Of a DNA stretch of 64,000 nucleotides, positions 1-8,081 are shown in pieces. Position 1 is the stretch's first letter; each line of letters starts with the position of its first letter. Origin of the DNA: Staphylospora marina (GTDB lineage: Bacteria > Bacillota > Bacilli > Thermoactinomycetales > Thermoactinomycetaceae); NCBI RefSeq assembly GCF_003856495.1, contig NZ_CP034118.1, positions 2,268,182 through 2,332,181 on the forward strand, written 5' to 3'. The position numbers and the translations under genes are program-made. A model generated the notes under the pieces. It saw nothing but the letters and a program-made list of their open reading frames with translations. It was not told the origin of the DNA and made no database searches.

Positions 1-405
1 AAACAGCGGTTTTTCCGAAGAGAACGGTTTCAGGTCACCGTGTTTTACGACGGCTGGTGCCCCTTGTGTACCCGGAGCGCGGAAACGGCGAAAAAATTTG
101 ACACCCTCCGTCTTCTTCAATTTGTCTCTTTTCGGGAGCCGGGCGTGACCGAGAAGTACGGGTTGGATTCCGCCAAGCTGGAACAGCGGCTGCACACGAC
201 CACGGACGGACGGCATTTTCGGGAAGGCATTGATGCATTGATTCAAATGACCAGCCGGGTCATTCCGTTCTGGCCGCTCGTTCCCCTGCTGCTGTTGGCC
301 AAAGGTCTCGGATTCGGTCAATGGGCCTATGACCAGGTGGCCAAGCGGAGAACGATCATCCCGGCCGGCGGCTGCGAAGAAAAGTGCACGATCGAGCCGC
401 AATGA
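1..405 (+). CDS. DCC-family (DUF393) thiol-disulfide oxidoreductase-like protein, 5' end cut off
   Basis: The reading frame is open from the first base of the window, so the start probably lies upstream; an internal GTG at position 40 is possible but would leave almost nothing before the key motif. The motif YDGWCPLC, a DxxCxxC signature near the N-terminus, is the hallmark of the DCC (DUF393) family of small putative thiol-disulfide oxidoreductases. A hydrophobic stretch in the second half (PFWPLVPLLLLAKGLGFG) and a short C-terminal tail with two cysteines (GGCEEKC) follow. A strong hairpin terminator follows the stop. Substrate unknown. Family assignment is firm; the oxidoreductase role is inferred from the CxxC motif. 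Confidence 0.8.
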   Translation, partial: KQRFFRRERFQVTVFYDGWCPLCTRSAETAKKFDTLRLLQFVSFREPGVTEKYGLDSAKLEQRLHTTTDGRHFREGIDALIQMTSRVIPFWPLVPLLLLAKGLGFGQWAYDQVAKRRTIIPAGGCEEKCTIEPQ

Positions 406-457
406 CCCGGGGAGCCCCCTCCTCCAACCGGCCGTCGGTTCATGCATCAGAAAAATC

Positions 458-492
458 AAAGCTGCGGACACGTTTGTGTCCGCAGCTTTTTT
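458..492. terminator. Bidirectional intrinsic terminator
   Basis: Stem CTGCGGACAC / GTGTCCGCAG with a 4-base loop. It is flanked by AAAG on the left and CTTTTTT on the right, so it can serve the rightward DCC gene and the leftward P5C dehydrogenase gene whose stop is at 502. Confidence 0.85.
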
Positions 493-501
493 CGTTCCGG
501 A

Positions 502-2046
502 TCAGAACGCTTCGGAAACCAGTTTGGCTTGGGTGAACAGGAGCAGGTAATCGCGACCGCCGGCTTTGGAGTCGGTACCGGACATGTTGAATCCGCCGAA
601 CGGATGCACGCCCACCAAAGCGCCGGTGCATTTCCGGTTGAAGTAGAGGTTTCCGACATGGAACTCTTCCCGTGCTTTTTCGAGATGAGCCCGATTGCGG
701 CTGATGACGGCACCGGTCAGACCGAATTCGGTGTTGTTGGCAAACTCGAGTGCTTCGTCAAAGGATTTGGCTTTGGTGAATGCCACCACCGGTCCGAAGA
801 TTTCCTCCTGGGAAATCCGGGCGGTCGGAGCCACGTCGGCAAAGATGGTCGGCTGGATGAAGTAACCGTTTCCTTCCGCTTTGCCGCCGCCGGTCATCAG
901 GCGACCTTCCCCTTTGCCGATTTCAATGTATTCGAGGATTTTGTTGTAGGCTTTGTCATCGATCACCGGACCGAGGTCGATGGTCGGGTCGGAAGCCTCG
1001 CCCACTTTCAGCTTTTTGGTTTTCTCCACGACACGGCTCAGCAGCTCATCATAGATGGCCTCATGAGCGATGACGCGGGAGCAGGCGGAACATTTCTGAC
1101 CGGAGAAGCCGAACGCGGATTTGACGATGGCGTCGGCGGCCAGATCCAGATCACAGTCGGCATCCACGACGATGGCATCCTTGCCGCCCATTTCGGCGAC
1201 CACGCGCTTGAGCCATTTTTGCCCCGGTTGCGGTTTGGCGGCCAGTTCGTTGATGCGCAGCCCCACTTCTTTGGATCCGGTGAAGGAGATGAAGCGGGTT
1301 TTCGGATGTTTGACCAGATATTCACCCACTTCGCGTCCTGGTCCCGGCACGTAGTTCACGACGCCGGCCGGCAGACCCGCTTCCATCAGGATCTCCATGA
1401 ATTTGTAAGCGATCACATTGGTCGGGCTGGCCGGTTTGACCACGACGGTGTTTCCGGCGACGATCGCGGAAGTGGTCATGCCCACCATGATCGCCAGCGG
1501 GAAGTTCCACGGCGGAATGATGGCACCCACGCCCAGCGGGATGTAATACAGGTTGTTGTCTTCACCCGGCAGCGGGGTCAACGGTTGACGCTCGCTGAGG
1601 CGGAGCATTTCACGGCCGTAAAACTCCATGAAGTCAATGGCTTCCGCGGTGTCGGCATCCGCTTCGGGCCAGCTTTTGCCTGCTTCCAGCACCATCCAGG
1701 CGGAGAACTCATGCTTCTTCCGGCGCAGGATGGCGGCAGCCTTGAAGAGCACGCGCGCACGGGCTTCCGGGCTGTACTTCTTCCAGGATTCAAACGCTTT
1801 CAAAGCCGTTTGCATGGCTTTTTCCGCGAGTTCTTCGTTCGCCTCGTTGACCACGCCGATCACTTCATCCACGTTGGACGGGTTGATCGACTTCAGCTTG
1901 CGGTCGGTTTTGATGAATTCACCGCCGATGATGATGTCATATTCCTTTCCGAGTTCGGAACGAACTTTGGCCAGAGCGGCCTCGAATGCCTTCCGGTTCT
2001 CCTCGACGGAGAAATCCGTGAACGGCTCGTTGCGGTATTCAATCAT
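502..2046 (-). CDS. rocA: 1-pyrroline-5-carboxylate dehydrogenase (RocA/PruA type)
   Basis: A 514-residue NAD(P)-dependent aldehyde dehydrogenase that oxidises glutamate semialdehyde (from P5C) to glutamate, the second step of proline and arginine catabolism in the cytosol. The length matches Bacillus RocA. Visible motifs: SFTGSKEVG in the cofactor-binding domain, the catalytic Glu region [13 protein letters not shown], the catalytic cysteine in GQKCSACSR, and GPVVAFTKA near the C-terminus. The ATG start has GGAGGG a few bases upstream. It is divergent from proline dehydrogenase at 2244, so the two steps of proline breakdown share one intergenic region. Confidence 0.95.
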   Translation of the reverse strand: MIEYRNEPFTDFSVEENRKAFEAALAKVRSELGKEYDIIIGGEFIKTDRKLKSINPSNVDEVIGVVNEANEELAEKAMQTALKAFESWKKYSPEARARVLFKAAAILRRKKHEFSAWMVLEAGKSWPEADADTAEAIDFMEFYGREMLRLSERQPLTPLPGEDNNLYYIPLGVGAIIPPWNFPLAIMVGMTTSAIVAGNTVVVKPASPTNVIAYKFMEILMEAGLPAGVVNYVPGPGREVGEYLVKHPKTRFISFTGSKEVGLRINELAAKPQPGQKWLKRVVAEMGGKDAIVVDADCDLDLAADAIVKSAFGFSGQKCSACSRVIAHEAIYDELLSRVVEKTKKLKVGEASDPTIDLGPVIDDKAYNKILEYIEIGKGEGRLMTGGGKAEGNGYFIQPTIFADVAPTARISQEEIFGPVVAFTKAKSFDEALEFANNTEFGLTGAVISRNRAHLEKAREEFHVGNLYFNRKCTGALVGVHPFGGFNMSGTDSKAGGRDYLLLFTQAKLVSEAF

Positions 2047-2105
2047 TCGTACGTCCCTCCACAGCCTGGATTCAACCAGTCATTTGGATTACTGTTCCCT
2101 CAGAC

Positions 2106-2135
2106 ATTGTATCTTACCAAATGCGGTCTCTTCAA
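2106..2135 (-). promoter_or_regulatory. Candidate sigma-A promoter of the P5C dehydrogenase gene
   Basis: On the minus strand TTGAAG (2130-2135) and TACAAT (2106-2111) are 18 bp apart, about 60 bp upstream of the ATG. Moderate consensus match, read by eye. Confidence 0.45.
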
Positions 2136-2152
2136 TTGTCATTCTGAGACTA

Positions 2153-2181
2153 TTGTTTAATTGTCTACATAATCCTATAAT
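2153..2181 (+). promoter_or_regulatory. Candidate sigma-A promoter of the proline dehydrogenase gene
   Basis: TTGTTT (2153-2158), a 17-bp spacer and a perfect TATAAT (2176-2181), about 60 bp upstream of the chosen start. It is back to back with the P5C dehydrogenase promoter. No sigma-54 -24/-12 pair, as known for Bacillus roc genes, is evident. Confidence 0.55.
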
Positions 2182-2243
2182 GAAAATTGCATTTTGGCAT
2201 CATTATTAATGACAGCGATTTCATGCGAAAGCGGGGGAGAAGG

Positions 2244-3164
2244 ATGTCATTTTCCCGGAAAGTGGTACTGACACTGTCCGAAAACAAGTTGATCAAGTCA
2301 TTCATCACCAAACACGGAATGAAACTCGGTGCTTCCCGGTTCGTGCCCGGTGAAACATTGGAAGAAGCGATCGAAGCGGTGAAAAAACTGAACGCCGAAG
2401 GACTGGTGGCCACTCTGGATCACCTCGGCGAATTCGTCAACACCCGGGAAGAAGCGCTTGCTTCCACCGAAGAGATCCTCAAAATCTTCGACGGGATCCG
2501 CAGCTCCGGCATCAAATCGGGGGTATCCGTGAAATTGACCTCCATCGGACTGGACATCGACAAGGAATTCTGCTTTGAAAACATGGATCGGATCACGGCC
2601 AAAGCCAAAGAAACGGGCTGTTTCGTCCGCATCGACATGGAGGACTCCCCCCGGATCGACGCCACGATCGAAATCCACAACCGGCTGCTTGAAAAATACG
2701 GAAAAGAGCACATCGGACTCGTCATTCAATCCTATTTGTACCGTTCCGAAGAAGATGTGATCGAGCTCGGCAAAAAAGGCGTCAGCCTGCGGATCGTCAA
2801 AGGGGCGTACAAAGAGCCCGCCAGCGTCGCCTATCCGGACAAAACCGACGTGGACCGCAACTTCGTGAAGTTGTGCCAGATTCATCTCAAAAACGGCTGC
2901 TACACGGCCATCGCCACCCATGACGAAAACATCATCAATGAAATGAAAGCGTGGATCCGTGAGAACAACATTCCGGACAACCTGTTCGAGTTCCAAATGC
3001 TCTACGGAGTCCGCAACGGCCTCCAACGCCGGCTGGTTTCCGAAGGATACAAAGTCCGCGTCTACACTCCCTTCGGCAAAGACTGGTACGGATTTTTCAC
3101 CCGCCGGATCGCCGAACGCCCGGCCAACGCCCTGTTCGTGCTGAAAAACCTGTTCAAGCAATGA
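2244..3164 (+). CDS. putB: Proline dehydrogenase
   Basis: A 306-residue monofunctional FAD-dependent proline dehydrogenase (PutB/FadM type) that oxidises proline to P5C and passes electrons to the membrane quinone pool. The TIM-barrel family is recognisable from SVKLTSIGLDIDKEFC, GCFVRIDMEDS, RIVKGAYKEP and the C-terminal FFTRRIAERPAN, whose Arg pair is typical of the substrate carboxylate site. The start at 2244 is chosen because GGGGGAGAAGG lies just upstream; the upstream in-frame ATG at 2187 has no such site. It pairs functionally with the divergent P5C dehydrogenase. A terminator follows at 3324. Confidence 0.93.
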   Translation: MSFSRKVVLTLSENKLIKSFITKHGMKLGASRFVPGETLEEAIEAVKKLNAEGLVATLDHLGEFVNTREEALASTEEILKIFDGIRSSGIKSGVSVKLTSIGLDIDKEFCFENMDRITAKAKETGCFVRIDMEDSPRIDATIEIHNRLLEKYGKEHIGLVIQSYLYRSEEDVIELGKKGVSLRIVKGAYKEPASVAYPDKTDVDRNFVKLCQIHLKNGCYTAIATHDENIINEMKAWIRENNIPDNLFEFQMLYGVRNGLQRRLVSEGYKVRVYTPFGKDWYGFFTRRIAERPANALFVLKNLFKQ

Positions 3165-3323
3165 TTTCGTTCATTTCGGGAGAGCCGAGGCTCCCCCTTC
3201 TCCCTCCGCTGTTGATTGTATATTCAACCTCATTCAAAAAAAGGAAATCCGCGAAATGGTCGTTTTTTCCTGAAAAGAAAGCAGGAGACCGTGCCCGACC
3301 TCCGGATTCCGTCCGGCATCCGA

Positions 3324-3347
3324 AAACGCCAAAAGCGGCGTTTTTTT
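3324..3347 (+). terminator. Intrinsic terminator after proline dehydrogenase
   Basis: AAACGCC (3324-3330) pairs with GGCGTTT (3337-3343), followed by a T run. It lies about 160 bp past the stop codon and just before the thioredoxin gene. Confidence 0.75.
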
Positions 3348-3414
3348 GTTGTCCCGACACGGGTCTGATTTGTTAGAATTGACGTGAAATACAAAAACAA
3401 GGAGGCGGTCGAAG

Positions 3415-3933
3415 TTGAAGAGAAACTGGATTGTTCTCTCCGTCCTGTTGGTGTTGGCGGCCTTCGCGTTCAGCCGGCTGACTCCCGATTCGTCCGCCAC
3501 CCCCGTCCTTCCCGAAGAAGGATATCTCGCTCCGGAGTTCCGCCTGAAGGATTTGGAAGGGGAGGAGATTTCCCTGGAAGGCCTGAGGGGAAAACCGGTC
3601 TTCATCAATGTCTGGGCCGCCTGGTGCCCTCCCTGTCGCGCGGAAACGCCTGATATGGTGAACATGCACAAAAAATACGGGGACCGGATCACCTTCCTCG
3701 GCATCAACGCCACCCATCTGGATGACGAAGCCTCGGCCCGCCGTTTTGTCCGTGAATATCAGGTGTCATATCCCGTCTTGCTCGACAAAGAAGGAACCGT
3801 GTACAGGACTTGGAAGGTGCAAGCGCTTCCCACCAGCTTCCTGATCGACGAAAACGGAGTGATGGCCTGGCGAAAAACGGGAGCGGTGACTCCCGGAGAA
3901 CTGGAACGGGCAATCCGGAGAACGCTCAACTGA
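3415..3933 (+). CDS. TlpA/ResA-like membrane-anchored thioredoxin
   Basis: A 172-residue extracytoplasmic thiol-disulfide protein. An uncleaved or lipobox-free signal anchor occupies residues 4-20 (WIVLSVLLVLAAFAF). The redoxin domain runs from about residue 38 (PEFRLKDLEG) with the active site WAAWCPPCRAE, a CPPC motif, near residue 70 and the cis-Pro loop ALPTSFLID. ResA/TlpA relatives reduce apocytochrome c or sporulation-related disulfides outside the membrane. The TTG start at 3415 is chosen because AAGGAGGCGG precedes it. The next gene begins 12 bases after the stop, so the two are probably cotranscribed. Confidence 0.9.
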   Translation: MKRNWIVLSVLLVLAAFAFSRLTPDSSATPVLPEEGYLAPEFRLKDLEGEEISLEGLRGKPVFINVWAAWCPPCRAETPDMVNMHKKYGDRITFLGINATHLDDEASARRFVREYQVSYPVLLDKEGTVYRTWKVQALPTSFLIDENGVMAWRKTGAVTPGELERAIRRTLN

Positions 3934-3945
3934 GGAGGGCTGAAT

Positions 3946-4671
3946 GTGTTTGAATCAACGGACGTTCTTCCGTTTTTGCCCACCGTGTCCGCGGCATGGC
4001 TGTCCCTGATTCCCGGCATCATCCTGTATGTGTATTTGCTGAACCGCAAAGCCGGGTCCTTGAGCGAGCCACTGAAGGACCGGTTGCTCTCTTCCTTTTT
4101 GATCGCGGTGATCATATACAAACTGTGGCCCGTTGTGGAAAGCCCCGGCATGATGATGAACCATCCGTCTCTTCTTCTGTATTACAGCGGAGGGGCTTGG
4201 GGGACGGAGGCCGCCGCGGTCGGCGCCGTCCTGTGGTTCTGGTGGAAACACCGACAATCGCCTGTCCAAAACGGACTTTCCGTCCTTCACTGGCTGCTGA
4301 CGGGCGGGTTGGTGCTCCGCCTCGTGTCCTCCCTGCTCATCAAAGAACACGGGATCCCCCTGTCAGGCTTGGGCTGGCCGGCAGGAGAAGACACGTTTTT
4401 CCCCGTTCATTTCTTGCGTGCCGTCCTGTACGGCGTCCTGCTGTGGCGGGCACTCTTCTTGGTGTCCCGAAACCGGTTCACCCGCCGCTCCGTGGGAGAA
4501 TTGTTGGCGGGAACAGGGGCGGCCGAATTGCTGTCCGCCTCGTTCAAACCTCCGGGTCCGCTTTTGTGGGGGCTTTCCGGATGGGAATGGACGGGACTCG
4601 CCGCCTTGTTGGCCGGCCTGGCATTGTTCGTCGCGGACAGGGAGAAGAAGCCGCCCACGAACCGGACCTGA
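3946..4671 (+). CDS. Polytopic membrane protein, possibly a degenerate Lgt-like homologue
   Basis: A 241-residue protein with roughly six or seven hydrophobic segments (residues 12-30, 45-60, 80-100, 110-130, 150-170, 190-235). The GTG start at 3946 has GGAGGG 6 bases upstream. I do not recognise it securely. The spacing of a glycine-rich GGAWGTEAAAVGAV loop and a later PVHFLRAVLYG segment recalls the fold order of prolipoprotein diacylglyceryl transferase, but the conserved Lgt catalytic residues are not evident. It sits directly behind the TlpA-like gene, which suggests a shared envelope redox or lipoprotein-related job. Function unknown. Confidence 0.6.
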   Translation: MFESTDVLPFLPTVSAAWLSLIPGIILYVYLLNRKAGSLSEPLKDRLLSSFLIAVIIYKLWPVVESPGMMMNHPSLLLYYSGGAWGTEAAAVGAVLWFWWKHRQSPVQNGLSVLHWLLTGGLVLRLVSSLLIKEHGIPLSGLGWPAGEDTFFPVHFLRAVLYGVLLWRALFLVSRNRFTRRSVGELLAGTGAAELLSASFKPPGPLLWGLSGWEWTGLAALLAGLALFVADREKKPPTNRT

Positions 4672-4733
4672 CCGGCCGTCCCCGACGACGCATGGATGGA
4701 TTCCGCCTGAAAACATCGGATCACCCGTTGAAC

Positions 4734-4775
4734 GGACATCCCTGACATCCGGGGATGTCCGCTTCTGTTTTCCCG
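4734..4775 (+). terminator. Weak intrinsic terminator
   Basis: GGACATCCC (4734-4742) pairs with GGGATGTCC (4752-4760), followed by a broken pyrimidine run GCTTCTGTTTT. It lies between the membrane gene and the DUF2935 gene. Confidence 0.5.
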
Positions 4776-4825
4776 CCCGCGCGCATAAGTATGATCGGAA
4801 ACAACCGCGGAAAGGACGGGAATTC

Positions 4826-5593
4826 ATGAAGTCGCTTGCCGAATCGATCCGGTTTGAACAGGGTTTCTGGCTGGAAATCCTGAAGGACCACTGCCAGTTC
4901 ATTCATGACTCCCTCGCTCCGTCGGAAACGGAGGAAATCCAACGGGCACAAACGCTTTATCACTCGTTCGCCAACCTGATCGCCCGCTCGCCCGATGATC
5001 TGGAGGCTTCCAAACAAGCCGCCCTGCAGCTTCGGGAGTTCAAATTGCACCTGATCCGTCGGCTGATCACCGGCATGATCGGCTTTCACCTCACCCCCAC
5101 GTTCATCAATCACATGGTGAACGAGCTGGATGAATATCTGCGCATTCTGGAGGAACTGCAAGCCGGTCGGGTTCCGGCCCTGCAGCACCCGCTCCACCAC
5201 CATCTGTTGTGGCTTCCGGACGCATCCGGCCACGCCGGGGCGATCGCCGACCGCCTGGATCCCGTGGAAAAGAAGCTGCGCCACAAGGGGCATTCGTTCT
5301 CGAAAACGTTTGACGCGTTTTACCTGAAAGCCGTGGAATTTGCCGGCTATTTGCGAACCTCTCTGGACAATTTCCCGGCGCTCAAACGGTTCAACAAGGA
5401 AGTGGAGCTGGAGATCCTGGTCTTCCAATCGTTCCTGAAAGAACTGGAAGAGATGAAACTGGACGATGAAGCGTTGGTGCTCATCTCCCCGCTGATGGCC
5501 GATCACATGTACCGCGAAGAATGCTACTACCTGACCAAGCTGTCGGAAGTCTCCGACGTCAAACGACCGAATTGCAGTCCCCTGAAACGGTGA
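4826..5593 (+). CDS. DUF2935 family protein
   Basis: A 255-residue soluble, helix-rich protein built from two related halves: FEQGFWLEILKDHCQFIHDSL at the start and HKGHSFSKTFDAFYLKAVEF in the second half. In the DUF2935 family each half is a four-helix bundle with conserved His/Glu/Asp metal ligands; here E, H and D residues recur at matching spots (EILKDHCQFIHD, MADHMYREE). The role is unknown in the family. The ATG at 4826 is chosen because the family-like sequence begins there and GGAAAGGACGGG lies upstream. It is a single-gene unit with a good terminator after it. Confidence 0.8.
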   Translation: MKSLAESIRFEQGFWLEILKDHCQFIHDSLAPSETEEIQRAQTLYHSFANLIARSPDDLEASKQAALQLREFKLHLIRRLITGMIGFHLTPTFINHMVNELDEYLRILEELQAGRVPALQHPLHHHLLWLPDASGHAGAIADRLDPVEKKLRHKGHSFSKTFDAFYLKAVEFAGYLRTSLDNFPALKRFNKEVELEILVFQSFLKELEEMKLDDEALVLISPLMADHMYREECYYLTKLSEVSDVKRPNCSPLKR

Positions 5594-5603
5594 AAAAAAC
5601 GGC

Positions 5604-5636
5604 GGGCCGCCATGAAAGGCGGCCCGATCCTTTTTT
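5604..5636 (+). terminator. Strong intrinsic terminator (convergent)
   Basis: GGGCCGCC (5604-5611) and GGCGGCCC (5618-5625) enclose a 6-base loop; GATCCTTTTTT follows on the plus strand. On the other strand the stem is followed by GCCGTTTTTTTC, so it can also end the sdpRI transcript. Confidence 0.85.
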
Positions 5637-5663
5637 CAGCCGGTAAAAACATTCGCCGGCCGC

Positions 5664-6314
5664 TTACCGATTGACCCTTTTGCGATAATCCAGATACGAG
5701 TAGACGGCCGGCAACACCGTCCCCCCCACCAATGCGGTCATGACCAGATAAAAGGACCATTGCGGCTTCAGGAAACCGGAGATGAGGATTACCAGTCCCA
5801 TGATGATGTAAACCACTCCCCCGAAGCGGTGGGTTTTGCGCCAGGTCTCTTCCGAGGCGAGCGTCCAGGGGGTGCGGATGCCGACAAACCAGCTGGGCCG
5901 GATCTGGCTCATGAAATTTCCCATGAAGATGAACAGGAGGCCCAAGGACCAGGACATGACTTGCGGGATGTTCACTTGCCGGCCCATTCCGGCCAGCAGG
6001 GCGACCACCGTCATCACGGAGATCGTCGTGACGATCAACAGCGCGAAAATGCCGTATGCCCGTGCATGCTTCTCATAGGATTCAAACTTCGGATCGATCT
6101 TCGGAAGCCATGCCATCAGGAGCGTGACGCCCAACGGAAGAAGTCCGAGCAAGATTTGCATGTGACGCGAACCGTACCGGTCAACTTCCCCGGCGATGTT
6201 CCAGTGAAGGGGAATCTGCTCGGGCAAATACCGGTATCCCCAAACATTGACGGCCGCCGCCACCAGCGCCACGATGAACGACAGGACGAACCATGAACGA
6301 TTGAGCCGGTTCAT
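5664..6314 (-). CDS. sdpI: SdpI-family immunity/signal membrane protein (DUF1648 + SdpI)
   Basis: A 216-residue protein with about six membrane helices. The N-terminal DUF1648 motif (YLPEQIPLHWNIAGEVDRYGS) is followed by the SdpI region (WFVGIRTPWTLASEETWRKTH). In Bacillus subtilis SdpI protects against the SdpC cannibalism toxin and sequesters the repressor SdpR at the membrane. It overlaps sdpR by 4 bp (ATGA), giving the classic sdpRI operon. No sdpABC toxin genes are seen in this window, so it may act as a stand-alone immunity or sensing protein. Confidence 0.88.
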   Translation of the reverse strand: MNRLNRSWFVLSFIVALVAAAVNVWGYRYLPEQIPLHWNIAGEVDRYGSRHMQILLGLLPLGVTLLMAWLPKIDPKFESYEKHARAYGIFALLIVTTISVMTVVALLAGMGRQVNIPQVMSWSLGLLFIFMGNFMSQIRPSWFVGIRTPWTLASEETWRKTHRFGGVVYIIMGLVILISGFLKPQWSFYLVMTALVGGTVLPAVYSYLDYRKRVNR

Positions 6315-6577
6315 TCATCATCTCTCCTTCGTTTGTCCATCAGCCACTTGATCACATCCTGCAGAACGGTGGTGTTGAGCGAATAGATGACGTATTGTCC
6401 CTTTTTTTCGGTCAGAACGAGCCCTGCGTTTTTCAGGATGTTCAAATGATTGCTGATCGACGGTTTGCTGATGTCGAAGTGGTCGGCAATCTCACCGGCG
6501 GTCAGATCCCTCTCTTCCAGCAAATCCAGGATGCGCCTTCGTGTGGGGTCAGCCAGTGCCTTGAAAACGTCGTTCAA
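6311..6577 (-). CDS. sdpR: SdpR-like ArsR-family autorepressor
   Basis: An 88-residue winged-helix protein. LNDVFKALADPTRRRILDLLEE aligns with the start of B. subtilis SdpR, and HFDISKPSISNHLNILKNAGLV is the recognition helix. The start is placed at the TTG at 6577 because the known family begins with this segment and AAGGTGG lies 5 bases before it; the GTG at 6586 would put the ribosome site too close. The family has no metal-binding cysteines and is controlled instead by membrane recruitment to SdpI. A perfect palindrome sits just upstream. Confidence 0.88.
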   Translation of the reverse strand: MNDVFKALADPTRRRILDLLEERDLTAGEIADHFDISKPSISNHLNILKNAGLVLTEKKGQYVIYSLNTTVLQDVIKWLMDKRRRDDE

Positions 6578-6598
6578 GACCGCCACCTTCCCCTTTGT

Positions 6599-6620
6599 TA
6601 ATTAGATAATTATCTAATTA
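6599..6620. promoter_or_regulatory. SdpR operator: perfect 22-bp palindrome
   Basis: Two inverted halves TAATTAGATAA and TTATCTAATTA meet at 6609/6610 without a spacer. It lies about 20 bp upstream of the sdpR start and contains a GATAAT-like -10 element on the minus strand, so binding would block transcription. Autoregulation is known for SdpR; the site assignment here is inference. Confidence 0.75.
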
Positions 6621-6727
6621 CATAATAAACGAAAAAACAACATCCGTAAAGGGAGAAGAGCCCGAGGCGCGGCGCATAATCCCTCCCCGCACATACCAAA
6701 CTATGGAAAGAAAAGGAGGCACTTTCC

Positions 6728-7117
6728 ATGAATCATGTGTTTCATCTGTTTGCCAAGTTCATCGTGACCGGACTGGTCATGTACGGCGTGCTCGGTTTTC
6801 TCTACGGCGTCGCTCCCGGCCATGTGCTGCTGGTGACCGTTCTGCTGGTCATCCTGGGCTATCTGTCCGATGTCTTCCTCATGCCACGAATGGGCAATGT
6901 GTTCGCCTCTTTGACCGATTTTCTCATCTGTTTCACGCTGGTTTGGCTTCTGGGGACGTACCTGTTCGACCCGGACATCGGTCCCCAGCTGTACAAAGCG
7001 AACCGGATGCCTTTGTTTCAGGCTGCTCTGGTTTCCGCGGCCGTGTTTACCGTCATCGAGTGGTTCTACCACAAATGGTTTCGTCGCCAGATGGGTCGGG
7101 ACGAGTTTTTTGCGTAA
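6728..7117 (+). CDS. DUF2512 family membrane protein
   Basis: A 129-residue protein with four membrane helices (about residues 5-25, 28-46, 57-76, 92-110). The motif VILGYLSDVFLMPRMGN followed by DFLICFTLVWLLG is typical of the DUF2512 (YndM-like) family found widely in Bacillales. Function unknown. The ATG has AAAGGAGG 8 bases upstream. It is a monocistronic unit bounded by a terminator at 7137. Confidence 0.82.
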   Translation: MNHVFHLFAKFIVTGLVMYGVLGFLYGVAPGHVLLVTVLLVILGYLSDVFLMPRMGNVFASLTDFLICFTLVWLLGTYLFDPDIGPQLYKANRMPLFQAALVSAAVFTVIEWFYHKWFRRQMGRDEFFA

Positions 7118-7136
7118 ACCGGAAACGAACGGGAAC

Positions 7137-7182
7137 AAGGATTCAGCATGCCTTCTTCGGAAGAGCCCTGAATCCTTTTTCT
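7137..7182 (+). terminator. Intrinsic terminator after the DUF2512 gene
   Basis: AAGGATTCAG (7137-7146) pairs with CTGAATCCTT (7168-7177), followed by T residues. Confidence 0.8.
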
Positions 7183-7304
7183 TGTCCGCAAAGAAAGACG
7201 GCTGCATGTCCGAACATGCAGCCCCGCTTCCCGTTGTCTCCTTGTTCCATAATACTTACTTTTGTATACTTAATTACAAATGATAACAAAAAGAGGTGTC
7301 TCCC

Positions 7305-8069
7305 ATGCCCTCCTTCTTTTTGGCTCACGGTTCCCCCATGATCGCCGTGGAACGGAATGCATACACCCGATTTTTGCAACACCTCCGCCACCGCTTCTCC
7401 GAACCGGAGGTCGTGTTGGTGTTCACCGCCCACTGGGAGCGGGACATCACCACTCTGTCAGACCGTGATGACACGTATGACACGATCCACGACTTCGGCG
7501 GATTTTCGGAAGAGCTGTACCGGATCCGCTACCCCGCCAAGGGTTCCCGTGAGCACGCGCAAACGGCCCGAATCGCCCTGGAGGCGGCCGGCATCGCGGT
7601 GCAAACAGACCGGGAACGCGGCCTGGATCACGGCTCCTGGGTCCTGCTGCGCCATCTCTTTCCGGAAGCCGACGTCCCGGTGATCCAGGCATCCGTCCAT
7701 CCGTGGCTCGCGCCGGACAGGCAATATGCGATCGGCGAGGCCCTCCGCGGTCTGCAGGAGCAGGGGTGGTGGGTGATCGGCAGCGGTTCGACCGTGCACA
7801 ACCTGCGGATGCTGGATTGGAACGACGATGAACCCGCCGACTGGGCCGTCCGGTTTGACGACTGGTTGATCGACCGGTTGGAACGACACGACCGGGATGC
7901 ATTGTTCCGGTACGCGGAGCTGGCGCCCCATGCCCGTGAAGCCGTGCCGCGTCCCGAGCATTTCGTTCCGCTGTTCATCGCCATGGGAGCCGGCACGGCC
8001 GAGAAACCGGAGGTGATTCACCGCAGTTACCGCTACGGATCGCTGAGCCATCTCTGCCTGGCGTTTTGA
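7305..8069 (+). CDS. Class III (LigB-type, DODA-like) extradiol ring-cleavage dioxygenase family protein
   Basis: A 254-residue protein of the LigB superfamily, non-haem Fe(II) or Zn enzymes acting on catechol-like substrates. FFLAHGSPM carries the first metal His, FTAHWERD the second, and the mid-protein region LDHGSWVLLRHLFPEADVPVIQASVH and GSGSTVHNLRM the later conserved His residues, in the order seen in plant DODA and E. coli YgiD. The substrate cannot be read. The ATG at 7305 is chosen because AAAGAGGTG lies just upstream; the in-frame GTG at 7296 overlaps that site. It is an isolated gene. Confidence 0.87.
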   Translation: MPSFFLAHGSPMIAVERNAYTRFLQHLRHRFSEPEVVLVFTAHWERDITTLSDRDDTYDTIHDFGGFSEELYRIRYPAKGSREHAQTARIALEAAGIAVQTDRERGLDHGSWVLLRHLFPEADVPVIQASVHPWLAPDRQYAIGEALRGLQEQGWWVIGSGSTVHNLRMLDWNDDEPADWAVRFDDWLIDRLERHDRDALFRYAELAPHAREAVPRPEHFVPLFIAMGAGTAEKPEVIHRSYRYGSLSHLCLAF

Positions 8070-8081
8070 GAACGGTTTCGA

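Noticed and set aside
442-2160. Long rightward frame of 572 residues opposite the P5C dehydrogenase gene
   Set aside because: It is the antisense shadow of a highly conserved gene, caused by GC-rich codon bias; its sequence is His/Phe/Gly-rich without a family and it has no ribosome site.
7200-7223. Strong hairpin GGCTGCATGT / ACATGCAGCC before the dioxygenase gene
   Set aside because: No T run on either side and no known riboswitch or attenuator pattern; left without a function.
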